Shown here in pieces: positions 1 to 6,426 of a stretch of 6,684 nt of DNA (the first letter of the stretch is position 1; every line of letters starts with the position of its first letter). The notes under the pieces are model-generated. The model searched no databases, had not been told where the DNA came from, and worked only from the letters and a program-made list of their open reading frames with translations. Source of the DNA: an uncultured Opitutales bacterium (GTDB lineage: Bacteria > Verrucomicrobiota > Verrucomicrobiia > Opitutales > UBA2995). A program made the position numbers and the translations under genes. The stretch lies in assembly GCA_937920335.1 (NCBI GenBank), contig CALGUT010000237.1:1-6684 (forward strand), written 5' to 3'.

Positions 1-937
1 CCTTAGCTGGGTGATTCCTTTCGCAGTGCTTTTTCCCTCGCTTCCCTGGTTGCTTCTTTTCGCGCTCTCCGGGTTTTATTTCTCGGCATGGGTACAATTC
101 GGAAGGACAGGGGAATGGTACCAGCCCATTGCTTACCTCCGACTTCAATGGATTCCGTTCTATCTAATCTGGATTCCGCAGTTCGTTCGGGGATTGAGAA
201 AACTTATGAGTCATCAATCGAATCAGGTGGTCGAAAGTATATCGGTGGTCATTCCTACACTGAACGAAGCTACTCACATCAGAACATGTCTAAAATCGCT
301 TAGTCAGTCTTCCACCCCGATAAATGAAATTTTCGTTGTTGACGGAGGGTCACAAGATGAAACGAAATCGATGATCAAAGGATTTCCAGTCCGACTATTG
401 GAAAGCAAGAAAGGTCGAGGCTACCAAATATCTCTAGGGGTTAAAGCCTGTCGTTCTGATGCGGTGCTGGTACTCCACGCGGATGCTTCTTTACCCCCCG
501 ACGTTGCGAAAACTATTATCTCTGTTCTAAACAAGAATCCAGACGTTGTGGGCGGGGAAATTGGTCAGCGTTTCGTCTCTACGACGCCTAAACCCATACT
601 CTTGCTGGTAGAAGCCCTGAACGATTTTCGCGCAACCTGGCAATCTGGCAGTTTTGGTGATCAAGGTCAGTTCTTTAGACGAGCATCCATCGAACAAGCT
701 GGAGGATTTCCGAATATTCCCCTCATGGAAGACGTCGAGCTCACAGCCCAACTTAATAAAAAAGGAAGTCTCGTGTTCCTCGATGGAGGATTACAATGCT
801 CTGCAAGAAGATGGGAGAAAGACAATGCAACGGAGCGCTTCCTTTTGGTGTTGTCATTGGTAGTCCGATACAAGTTTCTCAAACTTATAGGTAAAGATCC
901 GTCCAAAAAACTGTTTGAAGAGTACTACCGCTCATAA
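1..937 (+). CDS. Glycosyltransferase family 2 protein (TIGR04283-type domain), 5' end outside window
   Basis: Probable membrane-linked GT-A fold glycosyltransferase using a nucleotide-sugar donor; the acceptor is unknown. The frame is open to the left edge. The first possible start is GTG at 11 and the first ATG is at 206, so the gene probably begins upstream. Numbered from GTG 11, seen motifs are ISVVIPTLNE (77-86), DGGSQDET (111-118), GRGYQ (136-140), HADASLP (156-162, in the place of the DxD metal site), FGDQGQF (215-221), GGFPNIPLMEDVEL (231-244) and SARRW (264-268). These are the hallmarks of the TIGR04283 transferase family, and that domain is complete. Residues 1-65 are not part of it. 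They are hydrophobic (about 3-27 and 46-58), and PFYLIWIPQF resembles the C-terminal tail of membrane-bound GT2 enzymes, suggesting a fusion. The stop codon directly abuts that of the convergent cardiolipin synthase gene. The family is certain; the substrate cannot be told. Confidence 0.85.
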   Translation, partial: LSWVIPFAVLFPSLPWLLLFALSGFYFSAWVQFGRTGEWYQPIAYLRLQWIPFYLIWIPQFVRGLRKLMSHQSNQVVESISVVIPTLNEATHIRTCLKSLSQSSTPINEIFVVDGGSQDETKSMIKGFPVRLLESKKGRGYQISLGVKACRSDAVLVLHADASLPPDVAKTIISVLNKNPDVVGGEIGQRFVSTTPKPILLLVEALNDFRATWQSGSFGDQGQFFRRASIEQAGGFPNIPLMEDVELTAQLNKKGSLVFLDGGLQCSARRWEKDNATERFLLVLSLVVRYKFLKLIGKDPSKKLFEEYYRS

Positions 938-2359
938 TTACAAAAGCGGTGCGATTAACCGTGCCACTTCTTCGAATAGTCTCCTTACCTTTGGAGGAGA
1001 AAGCTCTTTCGAGTTTCCGAATGGCCTGCACTTTTCTGCGAGATCGTCGATCCAAGTGGTTATTATATCAATATCGGCGGCGGACGAATGAATCATCCCT
1101 ATCTCAAAATTAACAAATAGACTACGTATATCAAAGTTCGCGGATCCATGAATCGCCACCTCTCGGTCAGCAATCATGACCTTCGCGTGAAGCATGCCAT
1201 CAGTGAACAGTTGGATATTCACACCCGCCTGGTGAAGCTCTCGCAGATACTGAGTTCTCGCAAAATCTACAAGTTTCCAATTAGATTTCTCTGGAAGAAT
1301 CAGAGTAATTTTTTTCCCGGTCCTCACCTTAACGATCAAAGACCGAAGAAGAACTTCGTCGGGAATAAAGTATGGCGTAATCAAGATCAACTCGTCCTTA
1401 AACTCCTGGATAACATTCACTATTCGCTCATAGAGCAAATCTCCAACAATATCCGGACCACTCGCTATTCCTGCAACTTCGCTATCTCCCGCCTTAGCCG
1501 GAGCCTCAGGTATCAGCCCCTGCAGATCATCAAGTTTCTGCTTACTCGCAAACAGCCAATCGGAAATAAACACACCGTTTAGGTATTCAACTACCGGTCC
1601 TTCGTAGGAAGCGCCAAAATCGAAAAATTGTCCAACAGCACGCTCTCCCATAAAGCGTTCATCCAAATTCCTACCACCCAAAATACACTTCCTGTTATCA
1701 AAGACAGCGATCTTACGATGATTTCTCAGATTTGCCCATCCATGAGTCTGGAAGGGAAAAGCCGGCATGAACGTAGAGACTTCTCCCCCCGCCTCTCTTA
1801 GTTGCTCAATTCGTTTTTTGGGCCGATAAAACGAACCTAGAGCGTCCACCAGTAAACGGACCCGGACCCCCTCTTGTGCTTTTTCAGTGAGTAGGTTCAA
1901 AATCGTCCTACCCACTTCATCATCACTCAGTATGTAAGTGAGAATGTGTATTTCTTTTTCAGCAGCCCGGATAGCCTCACAATAATTCTCAAAAGCCAAC
2001 TGACCATCGGTAAAAAACTTCACGCAGTTTCCTGTCGTCTTAAATTGGTCACGTACCGGGTAAATCGTATTCTCCGATTTGCCCGCTTCAGTAAGCAACC
2101 CCTTGCTCTCTATTTTCTTCTTTAACTTACGGCCGCCAAAAATGAAGTAGAGGGGAACTCCCAACGGGGGGACTAACAAAATGAAAAATCCCCACGCGAA
2201 GATACTACTAGGCTGGCGTTGCTCGCGGAATATTCGAAAAATTATAATGATCGCTAAAACGAATCCAACGACTGCAATCGCATTGGAAAAAACAAACCCG
2301 AATATCCATTGAAAAGACAGATAGACCCAATCCCAGAAACTTTGAAGGTTTTGTAGCAT
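938..2359 (-). CDS. cls: Cardiolipin synthase, phospholipase D family
   Basis: Membrane enzyme that joins two phosphatidylglycerol molecules into cardiolipin and glycerol, as known for ClsA-type proteins. The 473-residue length fits the family. Two N-terminal membrane segments (about 24-43 and 52-75) form the PLDc_N region, with the typical VPPLGVPLYFIFGGRK ending. Both catalytic HxK(x)4D motifs are intact: H214/K216/D221, followed by GGRNLDERFMG, and H391/K393/D398, followed by HGSANFDIRS. Other typical blocks are LVDALGS (170-176) and TPYFIPDE (328-335). The ATG at 2359 starts the membrane region at the expected place, but no clear Shine-Dalgarno precedes it. The upstream neighbour on this strand ends in a terminator, so the gene is probably transcribed alone. 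Some Cls-like proteins accept other alcohols or phospholipids (for example phosphatidylethanolamine in ClsC), so the exact substrate is inferred. Confidence 0.94.
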   Translation of the reverse strand: MLQNLQSFWDWVYLSFQWIFGFVFSNAIAVVGFVLAIIIIFRIFREQRQPSSIFAWGFFILLVPPLGVPLYFIFGGRKLKKKIESKGLLTEAGKSENTIYPVRDQFKTTGNCVKFFTDGQLAFENYCEAIRAAEKEIHILTYILSDDEVGRTILNLLTEKAQEGVRVRLLVDALGSFYRPKKRIEQLREAGGEVSTFMPAFPFQTHGWANLRNHRKIAVFDNRKCILGGRNLDERFMGERAVGQFFDFGASYEGPVVEYLNGVFISDWLFASKQKLDDLQGLIPEAPAKAGDSEVAGIASGPDIVGDLLYERIVNVIQEFKDELILITPYFIPDEVLLRSLIVKVRTGKKITLILPEKSNWKLVDFARTQYLRELHQAGVNIQLFTDGMLHAKVMIADREVAIHGSANFDIRSLFVNFEIGMIHSSAADIDIITTWIDDLAEKCRPFGNSKELSPPKVRRLFEEVARLIAPLL

Positions 2360-2412
2360 TTATTGAAACGTTTATAGACGAACCCATTTTTTAGCCTTAA
2401 CTACGGTAGAGG
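2360..2412 (-). promoter_or_regulatory. Possible cls promoter region
   Basis: Short gap between the terminator of the sigma operon and the cls start. On the minus strand it holds TTAAGG, 18 bases, then TATAAA, ending 11 bases before the ATG. The -10-like box is good but the -35-like box is poor, and the predicted leader would be only a few bases long. That would fit the absence of a Shine-Dalgarno. Weak evidence, based on position and one box. Confidence 0.25.
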
Positions 2413-2449
2413 TAAACAAAAGACTCTCTCATTTCTGAGAGAGCCGTCT
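2413..2449 (-). terminator. Rho-independent terminator of the sigma-factor operon
   Basis: Perfect 8-bp stem (2424-2431 with 2436-2443), a 4-base loop, and an outer AGA/TCT extension across a small bulge. Read on the minus strand the hairpin is followed at once by TCTTTTGTTT. It lies 24 bases after the stop of the RDD-domain gene and before cls, so it separates the two transcription units. The T tract is on the minus strand only. Confidence 0.85.
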
Positions 2450-2473
2450 GAAGTAAATATCACGGAAAATACC

Positions 2474-4090
2474 CTAATTCCAGGTATAACCCTTTGGAAC
2501 ACGCACAACGGTTGTACCGGCAATCTTATCATGCCACGACTGGTTATCAGGATCCCAACCCGCCCAGAAAAACCCCAGACAGAACGGTAAGAATGACACG
2601 ATCGAACTGAAGCTTCTAATCAGTGAAGTTGGCCAGTCCACTGGCTCCCCTGAAATCTTTTGGACACGAAGGCCCAAAGCCATTCCTCCGAGAGTGGATC
2701 CCTTCCACCCCCAAAAGACGATAAAGTAGACAAAAAGGGGAATTGGCGTCGCAGTGATGCTCAATACTGAGGTAATCAGCGAGACAAGAATTATATCGAT
2801 AATCGTAGCCATGGTCCTCCACCAGAAACCCACCCTTGGAAACAGAATCGCCGTTGCACTATCTATCTGGCTCAACGATGTTCCTGGAGCTACTGGATTA
2901 GCAGTATTCATATTTGCAACGTTCTGCGGCTGTCCGCTCAACCGCGGAGGTGCGCTACCACGAGCTTCCTTGCGCGATGAAATCGAATCACCTATCGCAA
3001 CTGAAACTGCACCAAGACCGAGTATCGTAAGCACTAGCCAAAGGAAGAACCCGAAGAACGGTATCATATACAACGAGTAAACGATAGCTCCTCCCACCAA
3101 TATTGAAACCAATGGGTGCCCCAGAAACGACGCACGAACAGCTCGGGCAATTTGCTTTCCTACAAACAGGAATGTTACCGCTTTCCCAAAAACCGCTATA
3201 GACAATAGCGCGATGTCCACAAGGGGCACTAGAAAGATACCAACAACAGTAACAATCAAAAGCAGAATAAATGGAATATGTAGTGCTAAAATCAATACTC
3301 CCGAGAAGAATGACTGAAGCGGTTTCTCCTCAATGGCCTTTCGACTCTTCTCCATAGGGCTTGGAAACAGAGCCGCAAGCAACAAGTAGAAGATAAGAAA
3401 TACACCAGCAATATATAGCGTCAGAGAGACATTTGGTGAGATCGGCCGAAATAGTAGAATGCACTCCTGGACAAATAGCGGAAGCTCGTGAAATTGGTTC
3501 GTGAAGGCCGGACTCAGAAACGGGATGTTTACGACCTCCCCATCCGTCACCGAATCGATATGCCTGGTTATACTACCACCGATGACAACTGTATCTCCAT
3601 CGACTTCTGCATTCGGGCCGAAATTCGCTGATCCCATCACAACCACGAAATCGCCGTCTACGTAGCCATCTAAATCAGAATTACCCAGCACCGTCACCAT
3701 ATCGCCATCGACACGGCCCGAGGACTTTGAACTACCCATGATAGTAACCATATCCTTGGCACGCTCGTTTCGCTGCAATTCGCTATTGCTGCTGATCGTA
3801 ACGATATCATGTCGGTTTATGAGTTCGGTTTTTTCTTCTTCGATCATGGTAACTGCAGATGCCGTCGATACGTCCCCTTCATCCTCAGCAGCTATCGGTT
3901 CACCAGAATCAGTTTCAGGAGGTTCAGCTGAACTTTGTAAACTACCAGACTCAGTATCCTGAGGCAAAGGTACGACACCTGCGATTGGCTCAGGTGGAAT
4001 ATTTTCTATCGGATTCGCACGATCTTGAGACCACAGACAGGTAGTCAAAAAACAAAAAACACAGGCTAGACTTAAGGTTAAGGTTTTCAT
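2474..4090 (-). CDS. Envelope protein with bactofilin-like repeats, membrane region and RDD domain
   Basis: A 538-residue protein of unknown function. In order: signal peptide (1 to about 21, probable cut at LWS/Q); acidic, Pro/Glu/Ser-rich linker (22-92); bactofilin-like repeats (95-190); hydrophobic segments at about 222-242, 263-316 and 325-366; a Gly/Asn/Pro-rich linker (375-410); and an RDD domain (about 417-530) with R419, R425, D432, TLGGMALGLRV (466-476) and SWHDKIAGTTVV (518-529). The repeats plus first membrane part resemble envelope proteins often named polymer-forming cytoskeletal protein; the AALFPSPMEKSRKAI stretch is typical of them. RDD domains are membrane domains of poorly known role, some proposed in transport. 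The start ATG lies one base after the stop of the preceding gene (TGATATG) with no Shine-Dalgarno, so translation is probably coupled. Last gene of a three-gene operon. Domain calls are firm; periplasmic placement of the repeats is inferred from the signal peptide. Confidence 0.85.
   Translation of the reverse strand: MKTLTLSLACVFCFLTTCLWSQDRANPIENIPPEPIAGVVPLPQDTESGSLQSSAEPPETDSGEPIAAEDEGDVSTASAVTMIEEEKTELINRHDIVTISSNSELQRNERAKDMVTIMGSSKSSGRVDGDMVTVLGNSDLDGYVDGDFVVVMGSANFGPNAEVDGDTVVIGGSITRHIDSVTDGEVVNIPFLSPAFTNQFHELPLFVQECILLFRPISPNVSLTLYIAGVFLIFYLLLAALFPSPMEKSRKAIEEKPLQSFFSGVLILALHIPFILLLIVTVVGIFLVPLVDIALLSIAVFGKAVTFLFVGKQIARAVRASFLGHPLVSILVGGAIVYSLYMIPFFGFFLWLVLTILGLGAVSVAIGDSISSRKEARGSAPPRLSGQPQNVANMNTANPVAPGTSLSQIDSATAILFPRVGFWWRTMATIIDIILVSLITSVLSITATPIPLFVYFIVFWGWKGSTLGGMALGLRVQKISGEPVDWPTSLIRSFSSIVSFLPFCLGFFWAGWDPDNQSWHDKIAGTTVVRVPKGYTWN
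3521..3811 (-). repeat. Degenerate 17-19-residue bactofilin-like repeats inside the RDD-domain protein
   Basis: Protein-level repeat with the pattern (V)DGD-x-V-x-[IV]-x-G-[NS]-[SA]. Anchor residues are D95, D113, D130, D147, D166 and E185, spaced 18, 17, 17, 19 and 19. The central units read DMVTIMGSS, DMVTVLGNS, DFVVVMGSA and DTVVIGGSI; the first (DIVTISSNS) and last are weaker. The spacing and alternating hydrophobic residues suit rungs of a small beta-solenoid like that of bactofilins. The DNA of the units has diverged, so this is an old repeat and not a recent expansion. Confidence 0.75.
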
Positions 4091-4091
4091 A

Positions 4092-4577
4092 TCAAATAGC
4101 GTTGTTGGTTGTCATAGAATCACCGGATCTCGTAAGACGGAAAAGCACCGTTCCGAATCCAGCACATGAAGCTGATGTAAACAAAAATCCCACAGCAATT
4201 ACAGAAGTTAAAATAGGAGAAGGAACCAGGCTTATGACTTTGGAAAACGCGTTCCCTAATGCCGTAAGCAACTGTAGGCTGGTATTCACATCTTGAATTT
4301 CCCTCGCATAGGTCCCGACATTCACACTGTTAAACAGATATTGAAACAGGCTATTACTGTAGAAAGTAAACAGGAAAACTGAGCAGGCAGATACGGCAAC
4401 AACCGGCCATCGCAATCGAGCGAACCAAGTAAGTTGTTGTAACTGCTCTACTTCAGCAACCATTGCCATGATGTTTGGCAACATGGACGCCGGCGCTTCT
4501 CGCTCTTTCAGAGTGTCCAATGTTTCATCCAATAGACGATCGAGTTTTTCGTTTTGATGTTCAGGCGTTGAATTCAT
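4092..4577 (-). CDS. Small membrane protein, candidate anti-sigma factor
   Basis: A 161-residue protein with no family firmly recognised. Residues 1-56 are charged and probably cytoplasmic (LDRLLDETLDTLKEREAP, then SMLPNIMAMVAEVEQL). Membrane segments lie at about 57-73 and 121-147, with an amphipathic stretch between, and a short polar tail follows. The layout of a short soluble N-terminal helix region, an APASMLPNIM-like linker and then a membrane segment is common in proteins encoded just after ECF sigma genes. No zinc-binding HxxxCxxC motif is present, so it is not a ZAS-type anti-sigma factor. The start overlaps the sigma gene by 17 bases, and its stop is one base before the next start, so co-expression is strong. 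The anti-sigma role is inferred from context. Confidence 0.55.
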   Translation of the reverse strand: MNSTPEHQNEKLDRLLDETLDTLKEREAPASMLPNIMAMVAEVEQLQQLTWFARLRWPVVAVSACSVFLFTFYSNSLFQYLFNSVNVGTYAREIQDVNTSLQLLTALGNAFSKVISLVPSPILTSVIAVGFLFTSASCAGFGTVLFRLTRSGDSMTTNNAI

Positions 4578-5118
4578 GATTGTCCTCCAGGGTCCGTGAT
4601 AAAATTGTTTTGAGAGCTCTGCGCCCTCGGGAGATATCCGTTTTTACCTTGCTTAAGGACACTTTCAATTGATGCCCAATTTCGTCATAACTCATATTTT
4701 CGAAGTGATATAGAACAAGCGGAACTCGTTGTTTTTCAGGGAGGGCCTCCAATGCGGTTGAGATAATTTCGCTCCGATCGAGATTATCCAAATCCATCGC
4801 ACTGCTTTCGTCTTCAGGCAAAATTATCTCTTCATCATCTCCGTCAGCGCCTCTCCGAGTAAACTGATCCGTAAAAAGTGACCACCGATTACGGTAGCGA
4901 GTTAAATGATTAATACACAGATTTCTAGTGACTGTTTTCAACCATCCACCCGCAGTTTCACTCTTCGAAATAGATTCAAAGTGTTTATAGGCACGGAGGA
5001 ACACCTCCTGCGAAATGTCCTGAGCATCGGTTTCGTTGCCCAAAATTCGAACTGCAGTAGAATAAACCATATTCTGATAACTTCTCACGAAGTCTTCAAA
5101 GCCATGAGTTGAAGTCAT
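4561..5118 (-). CDS. RNA polymerase sigma factor, ECF subfamily
   Basis: Extracytoplasmic-function sigma-70 factor that directs RNA polymerase to a specific regulon. The 185-residue form from ATG 5118 holds region 2 (about 7-76; FEDFVRSYQNMVYSTAVRIL, then DAQDISQEVFLRAYKHF, then GGWLKTVTRNLCINHLTRYR) and region 4 (about 117-172; ALEALPEKQRVPLVLYHFE, then the helix-turn-helix around MSYDEIGHQLKVSLSKVKTD). There is no region 3 and the acidic linker (91-112) is short, as in ECF factors. The frame can be extended to TTG 5166, but that start has no Shine-Dalgarno and adds residues outside the domain; ATG 5118 has a distant AAGGA 15 bases upstream. First gene of the operon with the candidate anti-sigma and RDD-domain genes. 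ECF factors often activate their own operon, but no convincing GGAAC-type promoter was found upstream. The exact ECF group is not assigned. Confidence 0.92.
   Translation of the reverse strand: MTSTHGFEDFVRSYQNMVYSTAVRILGNETDAQDISQEVFLRAYKHFESISKSETAGGWLKTVTRNLCINHLTRYRNRWSLFTDQFTRRGADGDDEEIILPEDESSAMDLDNLDRSEIISTALEALPEKQRVPLVLYHFENMSYDEIGHQLKVSLSKVKTDISRGRRALKTILSRTLEDNHEFNA
4583..4588 (-). promoter_or_regulatory. Shine-Dalgarno of the candidate anti-sigma gene
   Basis: GGAGGA on the minus strand, 5 bases before the ATG at 4577 and inside the last codons of the sigma gene. It is the only strong ribosome binding site on this strand in the window and fixes the start of the small membrane protein, despite the 17-base overlap. 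Confidence 0.8.
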
Positions 5119-5337
5119 TGAAAGTGTTTCCCATCCTTGGCGGATTACTGCTGAAAGAACCCGCAAAGATCAGAGAAAGTCGCAGTCTATTTCAAAATTA
5201 TTCCAACTACCCTAACTAAATCGTTATCAGGCGTTAAGATAATTATTGAATTTATATCAGATAGGGATCTCACATAAAAAACATCCGTTTACTTGCACTT
5301 CTGTGATCTTATGAGTTCGATAGAGGTAAATTTTTCT
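5119..5337. promoter_or_regulatory. Divergent intergenic region between sigma operon and exonuclease III gene
   Basis: An AT-rich gap between divergent starts that must hold both promoters. Best minus-strand candidate: TTTATG, 16 bases, TATAAA (5251-5256), about 130 bases before the sigma start. A poor GGAATA element (about 5199-5204 on the minus strand) is the only ECF-like -35 candidate. On the plus strand, GATAAT (5238-5243) and TATATC (5253-5258) are possible -10 boxes without good -35 partners. No strong inverted repeat, riboswitch or small gene was seen. Promoter positions are guesses; that promoters lie here is sound from the layout. Confidence 0.4.
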
Positions 5338-6102
5338 ATGGCTCCTACAAAGAAACTCATATCCTGGAATGTTAACGGTTTGCGCGCCGTTCTTAAAAAG
5401 GGATTCGCTGAATGGCTCCAAAGTGAATCCCCTGATATGCTGTGCTTGCAGGAAATAAAGGCCGAGGAGGAACAAGTGGACTACGAGTTTGCGGGCTATC
5501 ATACATTCTGGAATTCAGCCGATAAAAAGGGCTATTCAGGAACGCTTGTGCTATCTAAACAAGAACCACTTTCGGTGAATTACGGTCTTGGCTACCCGGA
5601 ACACGACAAGGAAGGACGGGTAATTACGGTTGAATATTCAGGATATTATCTCGTCAACGTGTACACCCCTAACTCAAAAAACGAACTTCAACGTCTCGAC
5701 TACCGAACATTAGAGTGGGACGTGCTATTTCTGAAACACCTAAAACGATTAGAAAAACAAAAACCAGTCATCACATGCGGTGACTTCAATGTAGCCCACA
5801 AAGAAATCGATCTCAAAAACCCAAAGACAAATAAACGGAACGCAGGCTTCACAACAGAAGAACGCAGCGCTTTCGATAATTATATCGAAAGTGGCTTCAT
5901 CGATACATTTCGCGAGTTTAACCAGGAACCAGATCAGTACACTTGGTGGAGTTATCGTATGGGCGCTCGATCGAGGAACGTTGGCTGGAGAATCGATTAC
6001 TTCCTGATTTCTCCTGGATTGAGAAATGACCTGAAGAATGCATTTATTCGACAGGAGGTTTTAGGCTCAGATCACTGCCCCGTAGGCATCGAAATCAGTT
6101 AA
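5338..6102 (+). CDS. xth: Exodeoxyribonuclease III / AP endonuclease (APE1-like)
   Basis: DNA repair nuclease that cuts the backbone 5' to abasic sites and removes 3' blocking groups in base excision repair. The 254-residue form has every key residue of the family: N11 and N13 (SWNVNGLRA), E39 (LQEIKA, metal), Y109 (YTPNS), D149 and N151 (GDFNVAH), D220 (WRIDYFLIS), and D245/H246 (GSDHCPVG). The YTWWSYR...RSRNVGWRIDY block and the overall spacing match the ExoA/APE1 branch. ATG 5338 is chosen because the domain begins within a few residues and a GAGG (5323-5326) lies 11 bases upstream. In-frame ATG 5311 and TTG 5293 are possible but add residues outside the fold. The gene stands alone and converges on an rRNA operon. 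Function is confident; the balance of exonuclease and AP endonuclease activity is not visible. Confidence 0.95.
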   Translation: MAPTKKLISWNVNGLRAVLKKGFAEWLQSESPDMLCLQEIKAEEEQVDYEFAGYHTFWNSADKKGYSGTLVLSKQEPLSVNYGLGYPEHDKEGRVITVEYSGYYLVNVYTPNSKNELQRLDYRTLEWDVLFLKHLKRLEKQKPVITCGDFNVAHKEIDLKNPKTNKRNAGFTTEERSAFDNYIESGFIDTFREFNQEPDQYTWWSYRMGARSRNVGWRIDYFLISPGLRNDLKNAFIRQEVLGSDHCPVGIEIS

Positions 6103-6155
6103 TCTATTTTGGTGATTCTCTGAATTCCCAAGAAAATCCTTAGAAAGCAGTACAC

Positions 6156-6192
6156 AAAAAGACCCGGACGTTCCTTTCGGAAAATCCGGGTC
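6156..6192 (-). terminator. Rho-independent terminator of the rRNA operon
   Basis: Perfect 8-bp stem GACCCGGA/TCCGGGTC (6161-6168 with 6185-6192). An inner TTCC/GGAA stem (6171-6174 with 6179-6182) extends it across a small internal loop. On the minus strand it is followed by TTTTTGTGTA, and it begins 6 bases after the mature 5S end. It may also hinder xth transcripts coming the other way, but the plus side has no T tract. Confidence 0.88.
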
Positions 6193-6198
6193 ATAAGA

Positions 6199-6313
6199 CT
6201 GGCAATAACCTACTCTCGCACAGCATCGTGGCTGCACTACCATTGGCGATTGAGGGCTTAACGGCCGTGGTCGGAATGGGAACGGGTGTTTCCCCTCATC
6301 CATGGTCACCAGA
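6199..6313 (-). rRNA. rrf: 5S ribosomal RNA
   Basis: The minus strand reads CTGGTGACC near the 5' end, then GGAAACACCCGTTCCCATTC, GTTAAGCCCTCAATCGCC, GATGCTGTGCGAGAGTAGG and TTATTGCCAG at the 3' end. These are the conserved blocks of bacterial 5S rRNA. The two ends pair (CTGG with CCAG) to form helix I. Length of about 115 bases is normal; ends are judged by this pairing and may be off by a few bases. Confidence 0.95.
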
Positions 6314-6426
6314 GTAGTTGTCGACGTATCATAATTCAGTTATTGCCGATACGTCTCATGATCTTAACTCAGATCAGAAAAATTAGTTAAATTGCGTGGG
6401 TGCTACAAACGCCTGCCTGTAGCGAT
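6314..6426 (-). other. 23S-5S internal transcribed spacer with three hairpins
   Basis: About 113 bases with no tRNA. Three inverted repeats are visible: GACGTATC/GATACGTC (6323-6330 with 6348-6355), TGATCT/AGATCA (6359-6364 with 6371-6376, 6-base loop), and GCTACA/TGTAGC (6402-6407 with 6418-6423) next to the 23S 3' end. They probably fold in the precursor and guide processing; this role is inferred from position. Confidence 0.7.

Noticed and set aside
941..961. Weak hairpin followed by CTTTTG at the end of cls as a terminator
   Set aside because: The stem is only about 4 bp (CGGT/ACCG) and lies in the coding sequence before the stop; too weak to call.
1148..1582. 144-codon open frame on the plus strand inside cls
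   Set aside because: It is antisense to the HKD-containing part of cls, its translation shows no recognisable domain, and there is no ribosome binding site.
2754..3080. 108-codon open frame on the plus strand inside the RDD-domain gene
   Set aside because: It lies opposite well-conserved RDD and membrane segments, with no domain or start signal of its own.
5119..5166. Longer sigma factor starting at TTG 5166
   Set aside because: No Shine-Dalgarno, a rare start codon, and the 16 extra residues lie before region 2; ATG 5118 fits the usual ECF N-terminus.
5167..5292. ECF-type autoregulatory promoter (GGAAC-like -35) upstream of the sigma gene
   Set aside because: Only a partial GGAATA element without a matching -10 at normal spacing was found, so it is not reported as a separate site.
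5293..5337. Longer exonuclease III starting at TTG 5293 or ATG 5311
   Set aside because: The family fold begins at KKLISWNVNG just after ATG 5338, and GAGG sits 11 bases before that ATG. ATG 5311 cannot be fully excluded.
6067..6309. 80-codon open frame on the minus strand across the 5S region
   Set aside because: Most of it is 5S rRNA and its terminator, so it is a chance frame in non-coding RNA.
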